From positions 1-8,529 of the forward strand of contig JALVEJ010000229.1 of assembly GCA_027031025.1 (NCBI GenBank): a stretch of 8,529 bases of DNA, in the 5' to 3' direction. The notes under the pieces were generated by a model, which saw nothing but the letters and a program-made list of their open reading frames with translations, was not told the origin of the DNA and ran no database searches. A program made the translations under genes and the position numbers. This document shows, piece after piece, positions 1 through 7,620 of this stretch (positions are counted from its first letter, which is position 1; every line of letters begins with the position of its first letter). This DNA comes from Flavobacteriales bacterium. Its GTDB lineage: Bacteria > Bacteroidota > Bacteroidia > Flavobacteriales > Flavobacteriaceae.

Positions 1-1610
1 ACAAAGTCCGAGATTACCAACCCGATTTAATCATTGCACCATACTTAACCCGTAAAATACCGACCGAAATTTGGCAAAACTACGTTTGTTTGATTGTCCA
101 TCCGGGTATTAAAGGTGACCGCGGGGCATCTTCTTTGGATTGGGCTTTTTTAAGAGATTACAAACAATGGGGTGTTACCATATTGCAAGCCGTAGAGAAA
201 ATGGATGCCGGACCGGTTTGGGCAAGTCACGAATTTGAGATGCGTCCGGTCAGTAAAAGCGAACTATACCGCTGTGAAGTTACCCAAACCGCCGCCAAAG
301 GTATTTTGGAAGCCGTTGAAAAATTTCAATCCGGTATTTTTATTCCCGAAACTATTAATCCCGATTCAAAGGGCATTAAAGGCACTTGGAACCGAAAGAC
401 CCGTCAAGAAGATTACGCCTTTTCATGGAATGAACCTGTCAAAGACATCATCAAAAAAATAAATGCCGCTGATAGCACACCGGGCGTAAAAATTGAATTG
501 TACGGTGAGAATTACTTTTGCTACGGAGTTACTTATGAAAGCAAACTCAAAGGACTTCCTGGCGAAATCTTGGCACAACGTGAACAAGCCGTTTGTATCG
601 CCTGCAAAGACGGAGCTGTTTGGCTGGCACAACTAAAAAAAGAAGGCAAACAACAAATCAAGTTACCTGCCACCGTGTGTTTGGGTGAAAAAGCCGAAAA
701 AATCCCCGAATCCCCACTCAGATTTAAAAAAGCGGACTACCCTACCCGACAAGAAATTTATTACGAAATAGAAAATGGTATCGGATACCTGCATTTTGAT
801 TTTTATAACGGTGCAATGGATACTTACCGCTGTCGCCGGCTGACAGAAGCATTGAAAGAGCTCAAACAACAGACACAAATCATCGTATTAGCCGGTGGTA
901 GAGACTTGTGGTCCAACGGCATACACTTAAACATCATAGAGCATTCGGATAATCCCGCCCAAACTTCTTGGGAAAATATTCAAGCCATAGACGATTTGAT
1001 TTTAGAATTGATTTTATCAACCGATCATTATATTATTTCCGCCTTACAAGGCAATGCCGGTGCGGGCGGTGTTTCACTGGCATTAGCTGCTGACAAAGTT
1101 TTGTGTCGTGAAGGCATCGTTTTAAATCCGCATACGAAAAATATGGGACTCTTCGGGTCTGAATATTGGACCTACCTGTTGCCCAAGCGTATCGGGTTTG
1201 ACAAAGCCAAACGCTTTACGAATGACTGCCTGCCCTGGGGCGTGCAAATCGCTTACGAAATAGGAATGATTGACGGTTATTTTGGACAAACGCCCGACGA
1301 GTTTATGACGTATGTTAAAGAAAAAGCCAATGAAGTCAAAAACCTGAAATATTTTGACAAACTGTTGAAAGCCAAGCGTTTTCAACGTATGAAAGATGAA
1401 CGTAACAAACCCTTGGAACGTTATCGTAAAGAAGAATTAGTTCAAATGCGTCTAAACTTCTTTGATGACAATTGGCAATACAACCGTAAACGTTTTTGTT
1501 TTGTACACAAAATAACCGATACCGGTGTAGAAACTTTTGAAAATCTCTACCGCAACAGACGTGAAATTTACCGTAAGCGCAAGTGGGAAAAGTATGATTA
1601 TGAAGATTGA
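1..1610 (+). CDS. hypX: HypX, CO-ligand synthase for [NiFe]-hydrogenase (5' end cut by window)
   Basis: This protein makes the active-site CO ligand of [NiFe]-hydrogenases. The N-terminal domain takes the formyl group from N10-formyl-tetrahydrofolate, and the C-terminal crotonase-like domain uses the resulting formyl-CoA to release CO (established for HypX/HoxX). The frame is open from the first complete codon at base 3, giving 535 residues; I estimate roughly 45-55 N-terminal residues are missing. Numbering from base 3: the strand and motif DLIIAPYLTRK (8-18) and HPGIKGDRG (33-41) are typical of the formyltransferase domain. A linker domain follows at about 155-240. The crotonase domain runs from about 255 to 455 and has oxyanion-hole segments GGRDLWSNGIHLN (298-310) and GNAGAGG (350-356), and the HypX-type GSEYWTY (385-391). 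The tail is basic. A TTG at base 90 lies inside the conserved motif region and is not the start. The stop codon lies inside the convergent TPR gene. No defect is visible. Confidence 0.95.
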   Translation, partial: KVRDYQPDLIIAPYLTRKIPTEIWQNYVCLIVHPGIKGDRGASSLDWAFLRDYKQWGVTILQAVEKMDAGPVWASHEFEMRPVSKSELYRCEVTQTAAKGILEAVEKFQSGIFIPETINPDSKGIKGTWNRKTRQEDYAFSWNEPVKDIIKKINAADSTPGVKIELYGENYFCYGVTYESKLKGLPGEILAQREQAVCIACKDGAVWLAQLKKEGKQQIKLPATVCLGEKAEKIPESPLRFKKADYPTRQEIYYEIENGIGYLHFDFYNGAMDTYRCRRLTEALKELKQQTQIIVLAGGRDLWSNGIHLNIIEHSDNPAQTSWENIQAIDDLILELILSTDHYIISALQGNAGAGGVSLALAADKVLCREGIVLNPHTKNMGLFGSEYWTYLLPKRIGFDKAKRFTNDCLPWGVQIAYEIGMIDGYFGQTPDEFMTYVKEKANEVKNLKYFDKLLKAKRFQRMKDERNKPLERYRKEELVQMRLNFFDDNWQYNRKRFCFVHKITDTGVETFENLYRNRREIYRKRKWEKYDYED

Positions 1611-3472
1611 ACTTCCAATAAATCCAGCAAGCGTTTTAACAAATCCTTATCTATCAACCCGTCTCTTACCATAGTTTCCCAATCCAATTTCATAATTTTA
1701 TATGCCGGTTCGTTTTGCAAATCTTTTTGGTCTTTCAGATTTTGATAGGCTTGTAAAGCTTTATCCTTATCACCTTGTAATAATTGCAAGTGCGCCTCAT
1801 TGATTGCTTTTGTCAATGATACCACAGGCAAATCCGGTACGGATTTCAATGCTTGCTTCGCCTTTGCAAATTCACCGGCACGCATAGCATACCAAGAATA
1901 ATCGGTAAGTGCAAGTGCCAAGCTTTCATTTACTTTATTATTATCGGGATACTTTTCTTTTAATGAACTTAAAATATCAAGAATTTTCTCTTGCCAATGC
2001 ATCTTTTCCCGTGGGTCCAAAGTCTCGGTTATTTTTTCTTTGATGACATTGGTTTTATTGATTTGCACAATAATATCGACATAAGCCTCATCAACTTCGT
2101 TGAAATAATTACTAAAATAGCTCCAATCACTCTTCATACTTTCTATAACCGGTAATTTATGATCGACTTGTGCTAAATATTTGTTGACTTTTTCTAACAA
2201 CTCAATACTTTGTTTCTTATAATTGATATCGCCGGTAGCTTCAAGCAAATACTGATTCATCGTAATCAAATTCATCATACTGGCTATCAAATCAGGAATG
2301 AATACATTGGCTTGACGGGATAGTTTTTCACGCAAATTTATGGCATCTTTATAATAAACTTGTGCTATATTAAATTTTTTATTTTCATCATACAAAACAG
2401 CCAAATTGTGCAAAACATTAGCGACATAATGTTGGTATTTTTCGGGTTCATCAACTGCCATTTCCCGGTATAAAAGCAAAGCCCGTTTAAAATAAGTTTC
2501 TGCTTGTTGCAATCGATATTGTCTGTTTTTTTCTTTTTCTTCTTCTTTGATTGCATTTGTCGAAAAAATTCCGGCACCGGAAAATCCCGATAATCCGCCG
2601 CTGTCATAATCATCTCTCACTTCCATTTGCTCGGTATAAACAATCCCTAAACCGTTGAGCGTATTGGCATAAAAAGGCAAATAAAGCTTCCGGTCAATAT
2701 CCAACAGTTGTTCATAAACCTTTAAAGTTCTTTTGTAATATCCTGCTGCATCGTCATATTTATACATTGTTTTAGCAACCACAGCCAAATTATTGTAAAC
2801 CGAAGCTAATAACGGTAAATAATATGCCGGATTTTCTTGGCTTAAAGCATCAAAAATACGCATGGCTTTGATAAAATAACGTTGCGAATCATACATATTG
2901 TGCTGATCCATATAAACATTAGCCAATTGAAAGTAAATGCGGGCAGTTAATTCAGTAAATTTGTCATTTTTTTCATAAAATTTCAAAGCTTCTAAATAAG
3001 CATTTTTGGCTTGGCGTAATTGTCCGGTTTGATACAGCAAATCTGCCAAATTGTATTGAATTTCGGCTTTATTCTGTTCTTGAATAGGACTTTGTTCTTC
3101 CATAGAATTTAGAAGTTTCAAAGATTTTTGATACAAAGTTATGGCTTGCAAATGGTCTTGACGCATTCGGGCTAACATTGCCAAGTTGCTCAAAACCATT
3201 GCTTTATTGAGTTTCAATTGATTTTTTTGTGATTCGGGCAGTTCTTCATGTAAGCTCAACGATTTAAAAAAATACTGTTCGGCTGCTTTGTTGTTCTCTA
3301 AAAAAAGCGATAAGCGCCCCAAAGTATTAAAAATATCTATTTTCAAAGGCAAACTATCGGTTAAATGTAAAGCTTTTCGGTAGGTTTCAACCGCTTCATC
3401 ATATTGTTTCAGATCGATAAACTGTTGTGCTTTTTCTAATATTTTTTTTAAGTCTGTTTTAATATCAGTCAT
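1598..3472 (-). CDS. Cytoplasmic TPR-repeat protein of unknown function
   Basis: A 624-residue all-helical protein. I recognise the repeat type but not a specific family. Tetratricopeptide units of the kinesin-light-chain-like type can be seen at about 8-38, 46-76, 92-120, 137-168, 176-207, 222-256, 269-340 (interrupted) and 349-383, with weaker ones near 515-545 and 556-583. The typical pattern is N-L-A in helix A and A-x-x-Y-x-x-A-L in helix B, for example YNLADLLYQTGQLRQAKNAY at 140-159. There is no signal peptide and no membrane segment, so it is probably cytoplasmic, and no enzymatic domain is visible. One repeat is split by a Gly/Ser-rich then Glu/Lys-rich loop (about 291-318, positions 2519-2602), the only low-complexity part. 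Its ATG overlaps the aat stop as ATGA, so the two genes are probably cotranscribed and translationally coupled. Its end overlaps the end of hypX by 13 bp. TPR arrays usually act as protein-binding scaffolds; the partner is unknown. Confidence 0.85.
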   Translation of the reverse strand: MTDIKTDLKKILEKAQQFIDLKQYDEAVETYRKALHLTDSLPLKIDIFNTLGRLSLFLENNKAAEQYFFKSLSLHEELPESQKNQLKLNKAMVLSNLAMLARMRQDHLQAITLYQKSLKLLNSMEEQSPIQEQNKAEIQYNLADLLYQTGQLRQAKNAYLEALKFYEKNDKFTELTARIYFQLANVYMDQHNMYDSQRYFIKAMRIFDALSQENPAYYLPLLASVYNNLAVVAKTMYKYDDAAGYYKRTLKVYEQLLDIDRKLYLPFYANTLNGLGIVYTEQMEVRDDYDSGGLSGFSGAGIFSTNAIKEEEKEKNRQYRLQQAETYFKRALLLYREMAVDEPEKYQHYVANVLHNLAVLYDENKKFNIAQVYYKDAINLREKLSRQANVFIPDLIASMMNLITMNQYLLEATGDINYKKQSIELLEKVNKYLAQVDHKLPVIESMKSDWSYFSNYFNEVDEAYVDIIVQINKTNVIKEKITETLDPREKMHWQEKILDILSSLKEKYPDNNKVNESLALALTDYSWYAMRAGEFAKAKQALKSVPDLPVVSLTKAINEAHLQLLQGDKDKALQAYQNLKDQKDLQNEPAYKIMKLDWETMVRDGLIDKDLLKRLLDLLEVQSS

Positions 3473-4113
3473 TTTAAATTGTTTTCTAAAATTGTTAAAT
3501 ATTCTCTTCTGTTAATAGGTGTTACATCAAAAATTTCGTCACCACGATTGGTTGGTTTGTGCACATCAAACATAATAAAATCCTGTTGTTTTAAATATTC
3601 TAATAAATGAAAACCGGCATGACGCATCATATTTTCATCTTTTCCAGTAATATATTCGCCAAAAAACAAATTGTTGATAGCTACTCCAACTGCAACACCA
3701 ACAATTTCTTGCACATTTTTTATCGTTACCCAAATTAAATTACCGGTTTTGTGAAAATCTTTAAACGCTTTCATCATGATACCTGTGAGCCAAAAATCAT
3801 TCATTTCACCTTGATTTTCAACAGTTTGAATAAATTTTAAACTCGTTTCCAAATCTTGATTGAAAGTGATTTCAAAACCTTTATCATTATTGATATCAAG
3901 TTTATATGCCTGTGGTAAAACGACTTTTCTAGGGTCCGGTGTCCACCACTTTGGATAACGCATTGGATGCGACCAACAAAAAAATCCGGATTGGTAAGCC
4001 TTGAAAAGCCAATCGCTTGTGCAAAGTCCACCCTCAGCTAATAGCCCGTCAGGACCGGCAAAATCCGGTGGTGGAAATTGAATCGGGTTTGTATTTAATG
4101 GGAATATCGGCAT
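3469..4113 (-). CDS. aat: Divergent leucyl/phenylalanyl-tRNA--protein transferase (Aat)
   Basis: Aat transfers Leu or Phe from aminoacyl-tRNA to proteins with N-terminal Arg or Lys, making them N-degron substrates for ClpS/ClpAP. At 214 residues it is close to the family's usual size (E. coli 234). Family signatures: FPPPDFAGPDGLLAEGG (13-29), AYQSGFFCW (39-47), WWTPDPR (56-62), FWLT (107-110, matching TWIT), FGEY (151-154, matching CGES of the catalytic region) and a C-terminal INRREY (200-205). Several normally strict positions differ: GGDL is GGLC, GIFPW is GFFCW, and the D-x-Q catalytic motif of E. coli (Asp186, Gln188) appears as D183-V-H185 by eye. It is therefore clearly of the Aat fold but may have a changed activity. 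The ATG at 4113 is the only suitable start before the conserved N-terminus; no Shine-Dalgarno is seen. It is divergent from hypF and overlaps the TPR gene start by 4 bp, so it leads a two-gene unit. Family placement is good; exact activity is less sure. Confidence 0.85.
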   Translation of the reverse strand: MPIFPLNTNPIQFPPPDFAGPDGLLAEGGLCTSDWLFKAYQSGFFCWSHPMRYPKWWTPDPRKVVLPQAYKLDINNDKGFEITFNQDLETSLKFIQTVENQGEMNDFWLTGIMMKAFKDFHKTGNLIWVTIKNVQEIVGVAVGVAINNLFFGEYITGKDENMMRHAGFHLLEYLKQQDFIMFDVHKPTNRGDEIFDVTPINRREYLTILENNLK

Positions 4114-4194
4114 AAGTCGGTGTAAAAGTAAAAAAAAATCTTTTTAGTAACATAAATTACATTGAATTTTTTATTTTTACGCATATTTTTTTGT
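4114..4194. promoter_or_regulatory. Divergent aat/hypF intergenic region, putative back-to-back promoters
   Basis: An 81-bp region, almost entirely A/T, lies between two divergent start codons and should carry promoters in both directions. Each side has an octamer matching the Bacteroidota -7 consensus TAnnTTTG at five of six fixed positions: TATTTTTA on the + strand (4172-4179, 15 nt before the hypF ATG) and TACTTTTA on the - strand (4130-4123, 9 nt before the aat ATG). Neither has a convincing TTG -33 element at normal spacing. The leaders would be very short. Because the region is so A/T-rich, chance matches are likely; the promoter function is inferred mainly from gene layout. Confidence 0.35.
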
Positions 4195-6459
4195 ATGGAA
4201 ACTTATCATATACATATAAAAGGTATTGTGCAAGGCGTTGGTTTTAGACCGTTTGTTTATCAAATGGCAATGCAAAAACATCTTAAAGGTTGGGTAAATA
4301 ATACAACTGATGGAGTTCATATTGAAATCAATGCCGATGAAAATGAAGCGCAGCTATTTTTAAAAGAGATTTTAGACCATCTGCCCCCTTTGGCGGTGAT
4401 TACGGATTACTCTATTAAAAAAGTTGATAATCAACATTTTAAAAGTTTCGAGATTATCAAAAGCGAAAGTAATGCGACCACCAATGTATTAGTAACACCC
4501 GATGTCGCCATGTGTCCGGATTGTCGACGCGAACTTTATAATCCCAGGGACAGACGTTACCAATATCCGTTTATAACCTGCACCAATTGCGGACCACGTT
4601 ATTCTATCATCACCGCCCTACCCTACGACCGTCCTTTTACAACTATGCACAAATTTGAAATGTGTCCGGTCTGTCAAACCGAATACAACAATCCGCTGGA
4701 ACGCCGGCACTTTTCACAAACCAATTCTTGTCCCGATTGTCCGGTAGAATTACAATGGTACGAAAACGGCGAATTAACGGAACATTTTACCGATTTGGAC
4801 AAAGTCATTCAATACTGGAACGCCGGAAAAATCATTGCCATAAAAGGTATAGGCGGGTATTTATTAACTTGTGATGCAACAAATTCCGAAGCTATTAAAA
4901 CTTTGCGAAAACGTAAACAAAGACCGACGAAACCCTTTGCTGTAATGTATCCTGATATGGCAAGCATTGAAAAAGATGCTTTTTTAAATACCGATGAAAA
5001 AAAAGAATTGGAAAGCCGGCATGCCCCTATTGTCTTATTACGATTAAAAAAACAACTTACTTCAAAAATTGCTTTCAAAGACATTATCAAAGATTTGGGG
5101 CGTATTGGCGTAATGCTGCCTTATACCCCCTTATACGATTTATTACTTCAAAAATTTGGTAAACCCATCATCGCCACCAGTGGCAATATTACGGGTTCAA
5201 CCATTATTTATGATGATCAAACGGCCATTAACTATTTAACACAAATTGCCGATGTTCTCTTGATGAATAACCGCGATATCGTTATTCCGCAAGATGACGG
5301 TCTGGTACAGTTTACGGCTAAACACCTACAAAAAATCGTTTTGCGTCGCTCTCGGGGCAAAGCACCTATCTATATCAATGCTAAATTATCTTTATCTTTT
5401 CAAAACAAAAGCATTTTGGCAACCGGCAGTATGCTCAAAAGTGTATTTGCGTTTACACATCAAAATAATATCTTTATCAGTCAATTTCTCGGTAATACCG
5501 AAAGCTATGAAGCACAAAATAATTATGAAAAAACATTTCATCACTTAACAGATATCTTAACACCTGAAATAGAAAATGTGGTTACCGACAAACACCCCGA
5601 CTATTTTGCGACGGCATTCGGAAAAAAGTATGCTCAAAAAAACAACATCAAACACGTTGAAATTCAACATCATAAAGCGCATTTATTAAGTGTTTTAGCT
5701 GAAAATAATTTACTTGACAATAATAAAAAAGTTCTTGGAGTCGTATGGGATGGTACCGGACTGGGCGATGACGGAAATATTTGGGGTGGTGAATTTTTCA
5801 ATTATCTAAATCATAAAATAGAACGTTTACATCACATTGGTGAATTTGATTTTATTCTAGCAGATAAAATGGTCAAAGAACCGCGTATTTCGGCTTTGGC
5901 AATCGGACATAAGTTTGAAAAAGCTCAAAAATATCTACAACCGAAATTCACCAAAGTAGAATGGCAAGTATATCAACGACTCTTATTACAAATCCAATTA
6001 AAAAGTACCAGTATGGGACGCTTATTTGATGCTGTTGCTTCCTTGCTTTTTAATTACGATAAACATACCTATGAAGCCGAAGCAAGCATGAAACTGGAAT
6101 GGCAAGCCAACCGGTTTTTAGCAAAACATCAAACTTCTGCTTATCAACTAAATGATAAAGCTTTGGACAATTTTTCAAAGTATATTTTCGGACAAATTTT
6201 AACTGATTTAACAAAAAATATTGATAATCAAGAAATTGCTGCTAAATTTCACCTGACATTGGTCGATTATATTTGGCATATTGCCGAAAAATATGGATTT
6301 GAACATCTGGCGTTTAGCGGTGGCGTATTTCAAAATGCGCTATTGGTAGATTTGTTAATTGAAAAAAATAATAATCGGAAAAAATTGTATTTTCAAAAAG
6401 AATTATCACCCAATGATGAAGGGATTGTTTTGGGACAGTTGGCTTATGGTTTGATATAA
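4195..6459 (+). CDS. hypF: HypF, carbamoyltransferase for hydrogenase CN ligands
   Basis: HypF hydrolyses carbamoyl phosphate, makes carbamoyl-AMP with ATP, and transfers the carbamoyl group to the C-terminal Cys of HypE, the first step of CN-ligand synthesis. The 754 residues match the usual full length. Domains in order: acylphosphatase (1-90) with VQGVGFRPF at 12-20 (catalytic Arg18); a double zinc finger with Cys 107, 110, 129, 132, 157, 160, 179 and 182, giving exactly the C-x2-C-x18-C-x2-C-x24-C-x2-C-x18-C-x2-C spacing of the family; a YrdC/Sua5-like domain (about 200-390) with KGIGGY and RPTKPFAVM; and a Kae1-like carbamoyltransferase domain (about 400-754) with HHKAH (metal site, 492-496), WDGTGLGDDG (518-527) and FSGGVFQN (707-714). 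The ATG at 4195 places the acylphosphatase motif at its normal distance from the start; the frame also extends to a TTG at 4162, which would add 11 unneeded residues. All key residues appear intact. Confidence 0.97.
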   Translation: METYHIHIKGIVQGVGFRPFVYQMAMQKHLKGWVNNTTDGVHIEINADENEAQLFLKEILDHLPPLAVITDYSIKKVDNQHFKSFEIIKSESNATTNVLVTPDVAMCPDCRRELYNPRDRRYQYPFITCTNCGPRYSIITALPYDRPFTTMHKFEMCPVCQTEYNNPLERRHFSQTNSCPDCPVELQWYENGELTEHFTDLDKVIQYWNAGKIIAIKGIGGYLLTCDATNSEAIKTLRKRKQRPTKPFAVMYPDMASIEKDAFLNTDEKKELESRHAPIVLLRLKKQLTSKIAFKDIIKDLGRIGVMLPYTPLYDLLLQKFGKPIIATSGNITGSTIIYDDQTAINYLTQIADVLLMNNRDIVIPQDDGLVQFTAKHLQKIVLRRSRGKAPIYINAKLSLSFQNKSILATGSMLKSVFAFTHQNNIFISQFLGNTESYEAQNNYEKTFHHLTDILTPEIENVVTDKHPDYFATAFGKKYAQKNNIKHVEIQHHKAHLLSVLAENNLLDNNKKVLGVVWDGTGLGDDGNIWGGEFFNYLNHKIERLHHIGEFDFILADKMVKEPRISALAIGHKFEKAQKYLQPKFTKVEWQVYQRLLLQIQLKSTSMGRLFDAVASLLFNYDKHTYEAEASMKLEWQANRFLAKHQTSAYQLNDKALDNFSKYIFGQILTDLTKNIDNQEIAAKFHLTLVDYIWHIAEKYGFEHLAFSGGVFQNALLVDLLIEKNNNRKKLYFQKELSPNDEGIVLGQLAYGLI

Positions 6460-6496
6460 AAACGTATAAAATTACATTTTTTCGGACGAAAAACTC

Positions 6497-6504
6497 TATA
6501 TTTG
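6497..6504 (+). promoter_or_regulatory. Putative -7 element of a hypE promoter
   Basis: TATATTTG is a perfect match to the Bacteroidota -7 consensus TAnnTTTG. It lies in the 97-bp hypF-hypE gap, 52 nt before the hypE ATG, so transcription would start near 6510 with a leader of about 45 nt. The expected TTG -33 element is poor: only a T-rich stretch near 6477-6482 lies at suitable spacing. hypE may therefore have its own promoter in addition to read-through from hypF. Confidence 0.4.
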
Positions 6505-6556
6505 GTCTAATAAAACAGTTATTTATAAAAATTATCATTGAAATTATATCCGATTT

Positions 6557-7609
6557 ATGAATAAAAGCTTATTAAAATCACAATGTCCCGCGCCGAAATT
6601 CGATTTTGATATTATTACCTTAGCGCATGGAAGCGGCGGTAAATTAACCAATCAATTATTGGAAACCGGTGTTTTCGATTTGCTCAAAAATGATATTCTC
6701 GATAAACATCATGACGGTGCTTTTTTAGAAATGAATGGTAAAATTGCCTTTTCAACCGATAGTTTTGTTATATCTCCTATTGAATTTCCGGGTGGCGACA
6801 TCGGTGAATTGGCTGTCAACGGTACCGTTAATGATGTCGCCATGTGTGGCGCTATTCCGCAATATTTATCGTTGAGTTTTATCATTGAAGAAGGACTGTC
6901 GATTGGTAAGTTCTGGGATATAATTGTATCGATAAAATATGCAGCGGAAAAATCCGGTGTTAAAATCGTAACCGGTGATACCAAAGTAGTTGATAAAGGG
7001 AAAGGCGATAAAATTTTTATTAACACAACCGGCATAGGACATTTGCATCCGAAGGCACAGATAGATATGTCCCGTATAAAATCCGGAGATAAAATTATCA
7101 TTAGCAATAGTATAGCTACGCATGGTATTGCCATATTATCTGTGAGAGAAGGTTTACAATTTGAATCGCAAATTGAAAGTGATACAACCAACCTCAATCA
7201 TTTAACCAAAAAACTGTTAGATAAATTCGGAGAGCAAATCCACCTGTTCCGTGACCCTACTCGTGGTGGCGTTGCAGCAACTTTAAATGAAATTGCTTCT
7301 GAAATTGATAAAGGCATTATTTTACAAGACGACAAAATTCCGGTTTTATCTCAAGTAAAAGCCGCATGTGAAATACTCGGATTAGACCCGTTATATACGG
7401 CAAATGAAGGTGTTTTTATGAGTTTTGTGGATGCTGAAATTGCCGATGAAGTAATTGAAACTTTAAGACAATTTCCTGAATCAAAAAACGCTTCAATTAT
7501 AGGTGAAGTCAGCGAGGAGCCAAAAGGCAAAGTGTTAATAACCAATCCAATGGGCGGTAAACGAGTGGTACATATGCCTATTGGTGAACAATTACCGCGG
7601 ATATGTTAG
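6557..7609 (+). CDS. hypE: HypE, carbamoyl dehydratase of CN-ligand synthesis
   Basis: HypE accepts a carbamoyl group from HypF on its C-terminal cysteine and dehydrates it with ATP to a protein-bound thiocyanate, whose cyanide then goes to the iron held by HypC-HypD. The 350-residue protein has the PurM/AIR-synthase fold. The N-terminal ATP-binding half has AHGSGG (23-28), STDSF (66-70), then FPGGDIGELAVNGTVNDVAM (77-96) and VTGDTKVV (138-145). The C-terminal half has RDPTRGGVAATLNE (232-245) and NEGVF (283-287). It ends in the diagnostic PRIC with the essential acceptor Cys350 as the last residue, so the gene is complete and probably functional. The N-terminus is slightly extended (a CPAP segment at 10-13), as seen in other HypE proteins. 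The ATG at 6557 is preceded by A/T-rich sequence without Shine-Dalgarno. It follows its partner hypF by 97 bp, and no clear terminator follows it. Confidence 0.97.
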   Translation: MNKSLLKSQCPAPKFDFDIITLAHGSGGKLTNQLLETGVFDLLKNDILDKHHDGAFLEMNGKIAFSTDSFVISPIEFPGGDIGELAVNGTVNDVAMCGAIPQYLSLSFIIEEGLSIGKFWDIIVSIKYAAEKSGVKIVTGDTKVVDKGKGDKIFINTTGIGHLHPKAQIDMSRIKSGDKIIISNSIATHGIAILSVREGLQFESQIESDTTNLNHLTKKLLDKFGEQIHLFRDPTRGGVAATLNEIASEIDKGIILQDDKIPVLSQVKAACEILGLDPLYTANEGVFMSFVDAEIADEVIETLRQFPESKNASIIGEVSEEPKGKVLITNPMGGKRVVHMPIGEQLPRIC

Positions 7610-7620
7610 TATCTAATAAA

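Noticed and set aside
90..92. TTG at 90 as the start of hypX
   Set aside because: The frame is open back to the window edge and the upstream codons encode the conserved DLIIAP segment, so the gene begins before the window.
4162..4193. TTG (4162-4164) with 19-nt spacing to TATTTTTTTG (4184-4193) as a promoter
   Set aside because: The -7-like part is two bases too long and abuts the hypF ATG, so the transcript would begin inside the coding region.
4162..4194. TTG at 4162 as an upstream start of hypF
   Set aside because: It would add 11 hydrophobic residues before the acylphosphatase domain; the ATG at 4195 gives the usual HypF N-terminus.
6709..7197. 162-codon open frame on the - strand
   Set aside because: It lies fully antisense to hypE, whose motifs are all intact, and resembles no known family.
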